From positions 124,001-188,000 of the forward strand of contig JAOWCC010000903.1 of NCBI GenBank assembly GCA_030867875.1: a stretch of 64,000 bases of DNA, in the 5' to 3' direction. The translations under genes were made by a program, and so were the position numbers. The stretch is from Actinernus sp. WN-2022. Taxonomy: Eukaryota; Cnidaria; Anthozoa; Actiniaria; Actinernidae. Below the pieces are notes generated by a model that saw only the letters and a program-made list of their open reading frames with translations, made no database searches and was not told the DNA's origin. Below, in pieces: positions 9,605 to 20,877 of the stretch (position 1 is the first letter of the stretch; the number at the start of each line of letters is the position of its first letter).

Positions 9605-10290
9605 AATTGGGCGATAGCCTAAAATTTCATTATATTTGAACTGTGTTGCAAGTTGCAGTACGAAATTAGAGCGATTGCTCAAGAGAAATGTTAGAGAAAA
9701 TAGGGCGATAGCCTGAATGAGAAAGTAAGACGTTGTAACCAAAAGCCATAAAAGCCCCAGTGATAACACGATAGGCATCCAAAAAAATGAATGAAGAGAA
9801 AATTGAAATATAAGCAATGTTGTAAAATATAAATAGGGCGATGGCCTTAAACGAAAAGAAATCCAGATGTATTACAGAAATCGGGCGATAGCCTAAATGA
9901 CAGAGACGAGTCTCCTCCCAAAAAGACAAAGACAGCCAAGTGATAACACAGAAGGCACAAAAAGATAGAGAATGAATAACAGACCTGAAAAAAAAGAAAG
10001 CCCAGCGATAACGCGAAAGGCACAAAAATATGGAATATGAACAAAAAGAAAGCCGAGTGATAACACGGAAGGCACAAAAAGATAGAGAATGAATAAAAGA
10101 CTGCAAAGATACCTGAAAAAAGGGAAGCCCAGCGATAATGCGAAAGGCACAAAAACATGGACTACGAACGAAAAGAAAGCCGAGTGACAACACGGAAGGC
10201 ACAAAAAAATAGAAAAGCAATAAAAGACAGAAAAAGACTCCAACGACAACTGAAAAAAAAGTAAGCTGAGCGAGAACGCGGAAGGCACAA
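9605..10290 (+). repeat. Array of two hairpin types downstream of gene 2
   Basis: Type I is a GGC-GATA-GCC-like hairpin at about 9610, 9669 (GAGC-GATT-GCTC), 9704, 9837 (loop GATG) and 9884. Type II has an outer stem GCC/GGC, a 2-3-nt and a 4-nt internal loop, and an inner stem-loop. It occurs seven times near 9741, 9931, 10001, 10051, 10127, 10177 and 10264. The inner stem alternates between GTG-ATAA-CAC and GCG-ATAA-CGC, so paired bases change together. Both types recur after gene 2 of A2 (52,861 and 52,943). The paired changes show that the fold matters, as RNA or single-stranded DNA. The minus-strand open frames here are Phe/Leu/Ser low-complexity readings of A-rich spacers. Confidence 0.75.
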
Positions 10291-10800
10291 AAAGATAGAC
10301 TGTGAACGAAAGGCTGGAAAAGGGTGGAAAGACAACGCCAAATGTAAATACGAGTTGATCATAAATACCATGTGTGAAAACTGTCATAAGTGTAAAAAAG
10401 GAAAACGTATGGAAATGTAAAAAGATTAAAGAACTTTATGAAAAATGTCAAAGCGTTGCTGCAGAAACGTGAGGAACGAAAGAAATAGGACAGAACGATA
10501 TCGTAACGTTAGAAAAGAAATGCAAAAGCAATACTTGTAAGACCGACCACAAAGTGATTGTAAACATAGATTGCATTAAGGACTAGAAAAAGAAAGACGA
10601 AGACCTTAACTTGTGCACAAATCGGTAGGAGTGATGAATAACCGGGGTATAGCGATAATTCAAAGCAAAAACATAGTTAGCCTGAACAGAAGTAAACATA
10701 CAAAATTGGCAGATATGGATTCGTGACAAGTCAAAGTCTTCGTGTGGAAGACAAATCATAACTTTCGATACACATGTAACAACTTTTTTCCAACACATTG
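10291..10800 (+). other. Non-coding 3' region of family-A element
   Basis: This is an A-rich stretch between the hairpin array and the terminal tandem repeats. I see no gene, RNA gene or clear repeat in it. Being bounded on both sides by element-specific repeats, it is most simply read as the untranslated 3' part of the family-A element. Confidence 0.5.
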
Positions 10801-11062
10801 GATATACACCATGGCACGTGGCATTAGGTTTTTTTCTTTTTTTTTATGCTATACACCATTACAGTTTCACTTTGATTTCTTTTCCATCAATATCGTATAC
10901 ACCATCACACGTTTACTTTTTTTTCTTTTCTGTCGATATCTTATACACCATCACATCTTCACTTTTCTTTCTTTCTTTCTTAGCAATATGTTATACACCA
11001 TTGCAGTTTCACTTTATTTCTTTTTTCATTCATTTGTTATACGCCAATATATGATACGTTAG
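10798..11062 (+). repeat. TTATACACC tandem repeat, element 3' end
   Basis: Six degenerate units of about 46-50 bp each start with a form of (T/G/C)ATACACCAT (at about 10801, 10850, 10897, 10941 and 10991) and end with TTATACGCCA near 11037. CAC(G/T)TT(T/C)AC and T-rich tracts lie between. The last unit is the left edge of each full-length array unit further on. This looks like the subterminal repeat of the Rep element; no terminal CTRR or hairpin end could be fixed. Confidence 0.65.
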
Positions 11063-11223
11063 TTTTTTTTTAAAGGTTTTTTTTTTTTTTTTAAGATATC
11101 TTTATTGTTCTCTCATTTTTGTTTTAACCTTTAAAGTTTGAACATTTCGCATTAACCGTACTTTGACCTTGCAGTTCTACCAGGTGGGACGGGTGGGTTG
11201 TTGCGTCCCTAATAAGGCGCAGG

Positions 11224-12690
11224 TTATCCCTGTGGTAACTTTTCTCACACCTCTTCCCAAAAGGTGCCAAAGAGGTCATCCAATAACACTCTCTGATCTC
11301 TAGTCGGCATTGTTTATGGTTAGAACTGGGACGGTATCTGATCGTCTTCGATCCTCTAACTTTCGTTCTTCATTAATGAAAACATTCTAGGCAAATGCTT
11401 TCGCAGTAGTTCGTCTTTCGTAAATCCAAGAATTTCAATACGAATGCCGCACCCCCCCCAACTGATCCTCTTAATCAATACTTTGGTTCCAGAAACCAAC
11501 AAAATAGAACCAAAGTCCTATTCCATTACTCCATGCTTATGTATTCAAGTGCTGGCCTGCTTTGAACACTCTAATTTTTTTCAAAGTAAACGTCGCAGAC
11601 CCTACGCACACTCAGTCAAGAGCACACACAGTCTTTGCGAAGAAGAGCACACACAGTCTTTGCGAAGAAGAACAGCCCGGCCAGTAACACACCTTGCAAC
11701 TACGAGCTTTTCAACTGCAACAACTTTAATATACGCTATTGGAGCTGGAATTACTGCAGCTGCTGGCACCAGACTTCCTCTCCAATGGTTCCTCGTTAAA
11801 GGATTTAAGTTGTACTCATTCCAATTACAAGACTTAGAAAAGCGCTGTATTGCTATTTCTTGTCACTACCTCCCTGATTCAGGTTTAGGTAATTTGCGTG
11901 CCTGCTGCCTTCCTTAGATGTGGTAGTCGTTTATCAGGCTCCCTCTCCGGAATCGAACCGTAATACTTAGACATGGATGGCTTAAACTTTGAGACAAGCA
12001 TATGACTACTGTAACCACTATGGGTAGGGTAAGAAAATGTGCTCCCAAGCATGGTAAGGAGCCTTTTTATATGGCAGGATCAACCAGATAACTACATACA
12101 CCGTTGCAGCGAAAGCCATTCCACAAACACCACAAACGGCCACTGAACACTGCAGTGAGCGCTCAAGTAGTTTTTTTACTTTCCGAGGAAGCCACATTAC
12201 CATTCACAATAGAATCGATGCGATTCCGTACGCGCACGGCGAATGCGTTTCTCTTTCCCACGACTTTTGCGAGATAATCCTCAAGATACGGCAAGCACTA
12301 CCCTATCCTTCGTAAGATCTTCAACACATCTCTCCTAGCTGTGATTTAAGACTTTCCAAAGGACAGTCTCTCATGCAACCACAACAATAAACACTTGACA
12401 GCCAAAGCTGAACCGTTACGCAACTCATTAAATTCCTTTCAACGTTCTTTTAGCGAAAATCACTTTTCTGTTGCAATGTAACTTTAATGTTGCTATCGCC
12501 ACGTTTCACCGCTCATGTTCTCTACACTCACACTCCCACGATTAGAGGCGATAAAAATAACCCAAATTATTATTATTTTACCTAGTCAAAAATAGAAAGG
12601 TAACCTCAACCATGTACATTTCATAAATATCAATCTCTTCTAACGATTTCACTGAAATTGGTAGAGATTATAAAGGAGACGATCGGTTGC
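11224..12690 (-). rRNA. rDNA-derived block, unit 1 (5'ETS-like, deleted 18S, 28S scrap)
   Basis: Read on the minus strand: ~600 bp of spacer/5'ETS-like DNA, the universal 18S start TATCTGGTTGATCCTGCC, a 62-bp insert, AGTAGTCATATGCTTGTCTC, a jump of roughly 300 nt to GGTTCGATTCCGGAGAGGGA, then 18S through TACTGGCCGG and on to GGCACCTTTTGGGAA. It then fuses to 28S (AGAAAAGTTACCACAGGGAT). The V4 region holds a duplicated TTCTTCGCAAAGACTG word. The normal GGGGG before CATTCGTATT is a run of 8 here. It cannot encode a normal 18S, so it is an rRNA pseudogene. The spacer is assigned as 5'ETS only by its position. Confidence 0.85.
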
Positions 12691-13902
12691 GATTTTAAGA
12701 ATAAGCATCAGTGAAAAGTCTGTAGAAGCAAAGATAAGAGCATTATCTGATAAAGAAGCGAAAGAAAGGTGTATGGCTGCGTATCTGTTCTTGATGAAAT
12801 CGAAAGATTCCTGTTACAGAGCGTATGTCATGAAACGAGAGAACCTCTTACAAAACGGGAAACCGTTCAACACCTATCAACTGAGCACCAGCAACGGCAT
12901 CGAGTGTGCACTTTGGCCGCACTTATATCCGTACGAGGACTGGTGCGATTCCAACATGGATGGACAGGAATCCAGACTTAGCTCAAAGATAAGCTTTATA
13001 ACGAAGGTTTGCTCTAATATTATCGATTACCAAATGGATTTCGAACTATTTCAGTTCGAATATGATAGGTGGCTGTTTAAGACTGTGAGCGGTGCTAGTG
13101 CTATTGCTATTGCTATTGGAAGGAAGATGAAATGCTCACCAGCTAAAGCGCTTGACGCAAAGTTGTTTAGTCCAGAATTCTGGAAATGGAAACATCGAAT
13201 GTTGCTAGATGCCTTAGATCAGTTTGGATTTCCTTCAGTCTTTGTGACCATCAGTCCTTACGAATGGACTTTTCCTTTGCCTAAGTGGCTTGAAGATGCG
13301 AGACAACAAAGTGGCAAAGCTCCTACTAAACTGGCAGCAGCGGAGACCTTGCATATTTCACACGTGCTAACTCAAATGGTAAGAGGGTACCTATGTGGTT
13401 CTAATGATGAGGTTCAAGACTCATCTATTTCACAACACGAAACGGAACACCTCCAACGTGCAAACGTACTTCTATCGTTTAGAGTTCCAAGAGAGGGGCA
13501 CCGTGCATCTCCAATTGCTTGTATGGTTGAATGACTTCGAATCTATCAACACTGATTTGATTCGAGCCGAAATACCGTGGGATCGCCCAGACATGGCCTA
13601 TTTAGTAACACACTGCCAGAAATCAGATAAATCAGTGCAGGAAGTTCAAACTGAGGAGAATCACTTTGAAACAACTGATGAAGGGCAAACATTGCTCAAA
13701 CCCAAGCATTCTCGTGAAGCTTTCACCTTGAATTTAAGGGCGTATTTGATAACCGTACTCGGAGCATTACGATGTTCCATGGATTTTCAGTCGACTGATG
13801 GAAGATTGATGATTCTCCGATATGTGGCAGCATACATATCCAAATGGCAAGATGCCTATAGCAATGAGGGCCTTTATTCCAATCACGTGTTACCCTACCA
13901 TG
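12691..13902 (+). pseudogene. Truncated Rep, family B, unit 1
   Basis: The Rep frame begins right at the rDNA spacer joint (ILRISISEKS...), well before the first ATG. It spans DKEAKERC, the CALWPHLYP block, DALDQFGFPSVFVTISPYEW, the HUH region and the two-Tyr motif YVAAYISK, then ends at the array joint after NHVLPYH. Two lesions are common to all long units: a small deletion after GSND that shifts frame near 13,405, and GTVHLQLLVWL, in which the second HUH His is Gln. The hexanucleotide GCTATT is repeated three times (Ala-Ile) near 13,100, where family A has a single Ala-Met. This unit reads GATTTTCAGTCG (no stop). Confidence 0.85.
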
Positions 13903-14135
13903 TTATACACCATTGCAGTTTCACTTTATTTCTTTTTTCATTCATTTGTTATACGCCAATATATGATACGTTAGTTTTTTTTTAAAGGTTTTTTCTTTTT
14001 TTTAAAGATATCTTTATTGTTCTCTCATTTTTGTTTTAACCTTTAAAGTTTGAACATTTCGCATTAACCGTACTTTGACCTTGCAGTTCTACCAGGTGGG
14101 ACGGGTGGGTTGTTGCGTCCCTAATAAGGCGCAGG

Positions 14136-15609
14136 TTATCCCTGTGGTAACTTTTCTCACACCTCTTCCCAAAAGGTGCCAAAGAGGTCATCCAATAACA
14201 CTCTCTGATCTCTAGTCGGCATTGTTTATGGTTAGAACTGGGACGGTATCTGATCGTCTTCGATCCTCTAACTTTCGTTCTTCATTAATGAAAACATTCT
14301 AGGCAAATGCTTTCGCAGTAGTTCGTCTTTCGTAAATCCAAGAATTTCAATACGAATGCCACCCCCCCCCCCCCCCCCAACTGATCCTCTTAATCAATAC
14401 TTTGGTTCCAGAAACCAACAAAATAGAACCAAAGTCCTATTCCATTACTCCATGCTTATGTATTCAAGTGCTGGCCTGCTTTGAACACTCTAATTTTTTT
14501 CAAAGTAAACGTCGCAGACCCTACGCACACTCAGTCAAGAGCACACACAGTCTTTGCGAAGAAGAGCACACACAGTCTTTGCGAAGAAGAACAGCCCGGC
14601 CAGTAACACACCTTGCAACTACGAGCTTTTCAACTGCAACAACTTTAATATACGCTATTGGAGCTGGAATTACTGCAGCTGCTGGCACCAGACTTCCTCT
14701 CCAATGGTTCCTCGTTAAAGGATTTAAGTTGTACTCATTCCAATTACAAGACTTAGAAAAGCGCTGTATTGCTATTTCTTGTCACTACCTCCCTGATTCA
14801 GGTTTAGGTAATTTGCGTGCCTGCTGCCTTCCTTAGATGTGGTAGTCGTTTATCAGGCTCCCTCTCCGGAATCGAACCGTAATACTTAGACATGGATGGC
14901 TTAAACTTTGAGACAAGCATATGACTACTGTAACCACTATGGGTAGGGTAAGAAAATGTGCTCCCAAGCATGGTAAGGAGCCTTTTTATATGGCAGGATC
15001 AACCAGATAACTACATACACCGTTGCAGCGAAAGCCATTCCACAAACACCACAAACGGCCACTGAACACTGCAGTGAGCGCTCAAGTAGTTTTTTTACTT
15101 TCCGAGGAAGCCACATTACCATTCACAATAGAATCGATGCGATTCCGTACGCGCACGGCGAATGCGTTTCTCTTTCCCACGACTTTTGCGAGATAATCCT
15201 CAAGATACGGCAAGCACTACCCTATCCTTCGTAAGATCTTCAACACATCTCTCCTAGCTGTGATTTAAGACTTTCCAAAGGACAGTCTCTCATGCAACCA
15301 CAACAATAAACACTTGACAGCCAAAGCTGAACCGTTACGCAACTCATTAAATTCCTTTCAACGTTCTTATAGCGAAAATCACTTTTCTGTTGCAATGTAA
15401 CTTTAATGTTGCTATCGCCACGTTTCACCGCTCATGTTCTCTACACTCACACTCCCACGATTAGAGGCGATAAAAATAACCCAAATTATTATTATTTCAC
15501 CTAGTCAAAAATAGAAAGGTAACCTCAACCATGTACATTTCATAAATATCAATCTCTTCTAACGATTTCACTGAAATTGGTAGAGATTATAAAGGAGACG
15601 ATCGGTTGC
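14136..15609 (-). rRNA. rDNA-derived block, unit 2
   Basis: Same anatomy as the unit-1 block. The C-run (G on the rRNA strand) is 17 long and the preceding word is GCC-A rather than GCCGCA. CTTATAGCG replaces CTTTTAGCG in the spacer (shared with later units), and TTTCACC replaces TTTTACC at about 15,498. Confidence 0.85.
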
Positions 15610-16821
15610 GATTTTAAGAATAAGCATCAGTGAAAAGTCTGTAGAAGCAAAGATAAGAGCATTATCTGATAAAGAAGCGAAAGAAAGGTGTATGGCTGCG
15701 TATCTGTTCTTGATGAAATCGAAAGATTCCTGTTACAGAGCGTATGTCATGAAACGAGAGAACCTCTTACAAAACGGGAAACCGTTCAACACCTATCAAC
15801 TGAGCACCAGCAACGGCATCGAGTGTGCACTTTGGCCGCACTTATATCCGTACGAGGACTGGTGCGATTCCAACATGGATGGACAGGAATCCAGACTTAG
15901 CTCAAAGATAAGCTTTATAACGAAGGTTTGCTCTAATATTATCGATTACCAAATGGATTTCGAACTATTTCAGTTCGAATATGATAGGTGGCTGTTTAAG
16001 ACTGTGAGCGGTGCTAGTGCTATTGCTATTGCTATTGGAAGGAAGATGAAATGCTCACCAGCTAAAGCGCTTGACGCAAAGTTGTTTAGTCCAGAATTCT
16101 GGAAATGGAAACATCGAATGTTGCTAGACGCCTTAGATCAGTTTGGATTTCCTTCAGTCTTTGTGACCATCAGTCCTTACGAATGGACTTTTCCTTTGCC
16201 TAAGTGGCTTGAAGATGCGAGACAACAAAGTGGCAAAGCTCCTACTAAACTGGCAGCAGCGGAGACCTTGCATATTTCACACGTGCTAACTCAAATGGTA
16301 AGAGGGTACCTATGTGGTTCTAATGATGAGGTTCAAGACTCATCTATTTCACAACACGAAACGGAACACCTCCAACGTGCAAACGTACTTCTATCGTTTA
16401 GAGTTCCAAGAGAGGGGCACCGTGCATCTCCAATTGCTTGTATGGTTGAATGACTTCGAATCTATCAACACTGATTTGATTCGAGCCGAAATACCGTGGG
16501 ATCGCCCAGACATGGCCTATTTAGTAACACACTGCCAGAAATCAGATAAATCAGTGCAGGAAGTTCAAACTGAGGAGAATCACTTTGAAACAACTGATGA
16601 AGGGCAAACATTGCTCAAACCCAAGCATTCTCGTGAAGCTTTCACCTTGAATTTAAGGGCGTATTTGATAACCGTACTCGGAGCATTACGATGTTCCATG
16701 GATTTTCAGTAGACTGATGGAAGATTGATGATTCTCCGATATGTGGCAGCATACATATCCAAATGGCAAGATGCCTATAGCAATGAGGGCCTTTATTCCA
16801 ATCACGTGTTAACCTACCATG
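15610..16821 (+). pseudogene. Truncated Rep, family B, unit 2
   Basis: As unit 1, with the same frame shift and the His-to-Gln change. It also has a TCG-to-TAG nonsense change at 16,710 just before the two-Tyr motif. The joint reads GTTAACCTACC (others mostly GTTACCCTACC). Confidence 0.85.
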
Positions 16822-17054
16822 TTATACACCATTGCAGTTTCACTTTATTTCTTTTTTCATTCATTTGTTATACGCCAATATATGATACGTTAGTTTTTTT
16901 TTAAAGGTTTTTTTTTTTTTTTAAAGATATCTTTATTGTTCTCTCATTTTTGTTTTAACCTTTAAAGTTTGAACATTTCGCATTAACCGTACTTTGACCT
17001 TGCAGTTCTACCAGGTGGGACGGGTGGGTTGTTGCGTCCCTAATAAGGCGCAGG

Positions 17055-18534
17055 TTATCCCTGTGGTAACTTTTCTCACACCTCTTCCCAAAAGGTGCCA
17101 AAGAGGTCATCCAATAACACTCTCTGATCTCTAGTCGGCATTGTTTATGGTTAGAACTGGGACGGTATCTGATCGTCTTCGATCCTCTAACTTCCGTTCT
17201 TCATTAATGAAAACATTCTAGGCAAATGCTTTCGCAGTAGTTCGTCTTTCGTAAATCCAAGAATTTCAATACGAATGCCGCACCCCCCCCCCCCCCCCCC
17301 CCCAACTGATCCTCTTAATCAATACTTTGGTTCCAGAAACCAACAAAATAGAACCAAAGTCCTATTCCATTACTCCATGCTTATGTATTCAAGTGCTGGC
17401 CTGCTTTGAACACTCTAATTTTTTTCAAAGTAAACGTCGCAGACCCTACGCACACTCAGTCAAGAGCACACACAGTCTTTGCGAAGAAGAGCACACACAG
17501 TCTTTGCGAAGAAGAACAGCCCGGCCAGTAACACACCTTGCAACTACGAGCTTTTCAACTGCAACAACTTTAATATACGCTATTGGAGCTGGAATTACTG
17601 CAGCTGCTGGCACCAGACTTCCTCTCCAATGGTTCCTCGTTAAAGGATTTAAGTTGTACTCATTCCAATTACAAGACTTAGAAAAGCGCTGTATTGCTAT
17701 TTCTTGTCACTACCTCCCTGATTCAGGTTTAGGTAATTTGCGTGCCTGCTGCCTTCCTTAGATGTGGTAGTCGTTTATCAGGCTCCCTCTCCGGAATCGA
17801 ACCGTAATACTTAGACATGGATGGCTTAAACTTTGAGACAAGCATATGACTACTGTAACCACTATGGGTAGGGTAAGAAAATGTGCTCCCAAGCATGGTA
17901 AGGAGCCTTTTTATATGGCAGGATCAACCAGATAACTACATACACCGTTGCAGCGAAAGCCATTCCACAAACACCACAAACGGCCACTGAACACTGCAGT
18001 GAGCGCTCAAGTAGTTTTTTTACTTTCCGAGGAAGCCACATTACCATTCACAATAGAATCGATGCGATTCCGTACGCGCACGGCGAATGCGTTTCTCTTT
18101 CCCACGACTTTTGCGAGATAATCCTCAAGATACGGCAAGCACTACCCTATCCTTCGTAAGATCTTCAACACATCTCTCCTAGCTGTGATTTAAGACTTTC
18201 CAAAGGACAGTCTCTCATGCAACCACAACAATAAACACTTGACAGCCAAAGCTGAACCGTTACGCAACTCATTAAATTCCTTTCAACGTTCTTATAGCGA
18301 AAATCACTTTTCTGTTGCAATGTAACTTTAATGTTGCTATCGCCACGTTTCACCGCTCATGTTCTCTACACTCACACTCCCACGATTAGAGGCGATAAAA
18401 ATAACCCAAATTATTATTATTTTACCTAGTCAAAAATAGAAAGGTAACCTCAACCATGTACATTTCATAAATATCAATCTCTTCTAACGATTTCACTGAA
18501 ATTGGTAGAGATTATAAAGGAGACGATCGGTTGC
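17055..18534 (-). rRNA. rDNA-derived block, unit 3
   Basis: Same anatomy. The C-run is about 21, the longest of the nine. It carries the marker TAACTTCCG (others TAACTTTCG), which is shared with units 6 and 7. Confidence 0.85.
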
Positions 18535-19251
18535 GATTTTAAGAATAAGCATCAGTGAAAAGTCTGTAGAAGCAAAGATAAGAGCATTATCTGATAAAGA
18601 AGCGAAAGAAAGGTGTATGGCTGCGTATCTGTTCTTGATGAAATCGAAAGATTCCTGTTACAGAGCGTATGTCATGAAACGAGAGAACCTCTTACAAAAC
18701 GGGAAACCGTTCAACACCTATCAACTGAGCACCAGCAACGGCATCGAGTGTGCACTTTGGCCGCACTTATATCCGTACGAGGACTGGTGCGATTCCAACA
18801 TGGATGGACAGGAATCCAGACTTAGCTCAAAGATAAGCTTTATAACGAAGGTTTGCTCTAATATTATCGATTACCAAATGGATTTCGAACTATTTCAGTT
18901 CGAATATGATAGGTGGCTGTTTAAGACTGTGAGCGGTGCTAGTGCTATTGCTATTGCTATTGGAAGGAAGATGAAATGCTCACCAGCTAAAGCGCTTGAC
19001 GCAAAGTTGTTTAGTCCAGAATTCTGGAAATGGAAACATCGAATGTTGCTAGACGCCTTAGATCAGTTTGGATTTCCTTCAGTCTTTCTGACCATCAGTC
19101 CTTACGAATGGACTTTTCCTTTGCCTAAGTGGCTTGAAGATGCGAGACAACAAAGTGGCAAAGCTCCTACTAAACTGGCAGCAGCGGAGACCTTGCATAT
19201 TTCACACGTGCTAACTCAAATGGTAAGAGGGTACCTATGTGGTTCTAATGA
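18535..19251 (+). pseudogene. Truncated Rep, family B, unit 3 (short form)
   Basis: This Rep is cut after YLCGSN, where TCTAATGA runs straight into AGGTTTTT of the T-run. The HUH and Tyr motifs are missing. It carries Leu for Val in FLTISP (CTG for GTG). The short joint removes about 580 bp relative to long units and has at most 1 nt of shared sequence. Confidence 0.85.
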
Positions 19252-19400
19252 AGGTTTTTTTTTTTTTTAAAGATATCTTTATTGTTCTCTCATTTTTGTT
19301 TTAACCTTTAAAGTTTGAACATTTCGCATTAACCGTACTTTGACCTTGCAGTTCTACCAGGTGGGACGGGTGGGTTGTTGCGTCCCTAATAAGGCGCAGG

Positions 19401-20877
19401 TTATCCCTGTGGTAACTTTTCTCACACCTCTTCCCAAAAGGTGCCAAAGAGGTCATCCAATAACACTCTCTGATCTCTAGTCGGCATTGTTTATGGTTAG
19501 AACTGGGACGGTATCTGATCGTCTTCGATCCTCTAACTTTCGTTCTTCATTAATGAAAACATTCTAGGCAAATGCTTTCGCAGTAGTTCGTCTTTCGTAA
19601 ATCCAAGAATTTCAATACGAATGCCGCACCCCCCCCCCCCCCCCCCCCAACTGATCCTCTTAATCAATACTTTGGTTCCAGAAACCAACAAAATAGAACC
19701 AAAGTCCTATTCCATTACTCCATGCTTATGTATTCAAGTGCTGGCCTGCTTTGAACACTCTAATTTTTTTCAAAGTAAACGTCGCAGACCCTACGCACAC
19801 TCAGTCAAGAGCACACAGTCTTTGCGAAGAAGAGCACACACAGTCTTTGCGAAGAAGAACAGCCCGGCCAGTAACACACCTTGCAACTACGAGCTTTTCA
19901 ACTGCAACAACTTTAATATACGCTATTGGAGCTGGAATTACTGCAGCTGCTGGCACCAGACTTCCTCTCCAATGGTTCCTCGTTAAAGGATTTAAGTTGT
20001 ACTCATTCCAATTACAAGACTTAGAAAAGCGCTGTATTGCTATTTCTTGTCACTACCTCCCTGATTCAGGTTTAGGTAATTTGCGTGCCTGCTGCCTTCC
20101 TTAGATGTGGTAGTCGTTTATCAGGCTCCCTCTCCGGAATCGAACCGTAATACTTAGACATGGATGGCTTAAACTTTGAGACAAGCATATGACTACTGTA
20201 ACCACTATGGGTAGGGTAAGAAAATGTGCTCCCAAGCATGGTAAGGAGCCTTTTTATATGGCAGGATCAACCAGATAACTACATACACCGTTGCAGCGAA
20301 AGCCATTCCACAAACACCACAAACGGCCACTGAACACTGCAGTGAGCGCTCAAGTAGTTTTTTTACTTTCCGAGGAAGCCACATTACCATTCACAATAGA
20401 ATCGATGCGATTCCGTACGCGCACGGCGAATGCGTTTCTCTTTCCCACGACTTTTGCGAGATAATCCTCAAGATACGGCAAGCACTACCCTATCCTTCGT
20501 AAGATCTTCAACACATCTCTCCTAGCTGTGATTTAAGACTTTCCAAAGGACAGTCTCTCATGCAACCACAACAATAAACACTTGACAGCCAAAGCTGAAC
20601 CGTTACGCAACTCATTAAATTCCTTTCAACGTTCTTATAGCGAAAATCACTTTTCTGTTGCAATGTAACTTTAATGTTGCTATCGCCACGTTTCACCGCT
20701 CATGTTCTCTACACTCACACTCCCACGATTAGAGGCGATAAAAATAACCCAAATTATTATTATTTTACCTAGTCAAAAATAGAAAGGTAACCTCAACCAT
20801 GTACATTTCATAAATATCAATCTCTTCTAACGATTTCACTGAAATTGGTAGAGATTATAAAGGAGACGATCGGTTGC
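19401..20877 (-). rRNA. rDNA-derived block, unit 4
   Basis: Same anatomy. The C-run is about 20. A 2-bp loss in the duplicated V4 word (GAGCACACAGTC instead of GAGCACACACAGTC) is private to this unit. This block follows a shortened joint, so it has no TTATACACC repeat at its left. Confidence 0.85.

Noticed and set aside
9725..10290. Regularly spaced repeats as a CRISPR array
   Set aside because: Repeats are degenerate, spacing is irregular, spacers are A-rich and partly repeated, and the DNA is eukaryotic. A hairpin array explains them better.
9600..10390. Long minus-strand open frames rich in Phe, Leu, Ser and Cys
   Set aside because: They overlap each other in all frames and come from A-rich spacers between repeated hairpins; no domain pattern, and the plus strand shows structured repeats.
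11444..11917. Repeated plus-strand frame (VPETNKIEP...) through each unit
   Set aside because: It is the antisense reading of 18S rRNA sequence, with a poly-Pro start from the C-run.
12018..12203. Repeated 61-codon minus-strand frame (MVMWLPRKVKKLL...) in every array unit
   Set aside because: It covers the 18S start, the 62-bp insert and the spacer; conservation is due to array copying, not coding.
12769..12981. Second short frame overlapping each Rep-B fragment
   Set aside because: Shadow of the Rep frame, which has family-wide protein similarity; the other frame has none.
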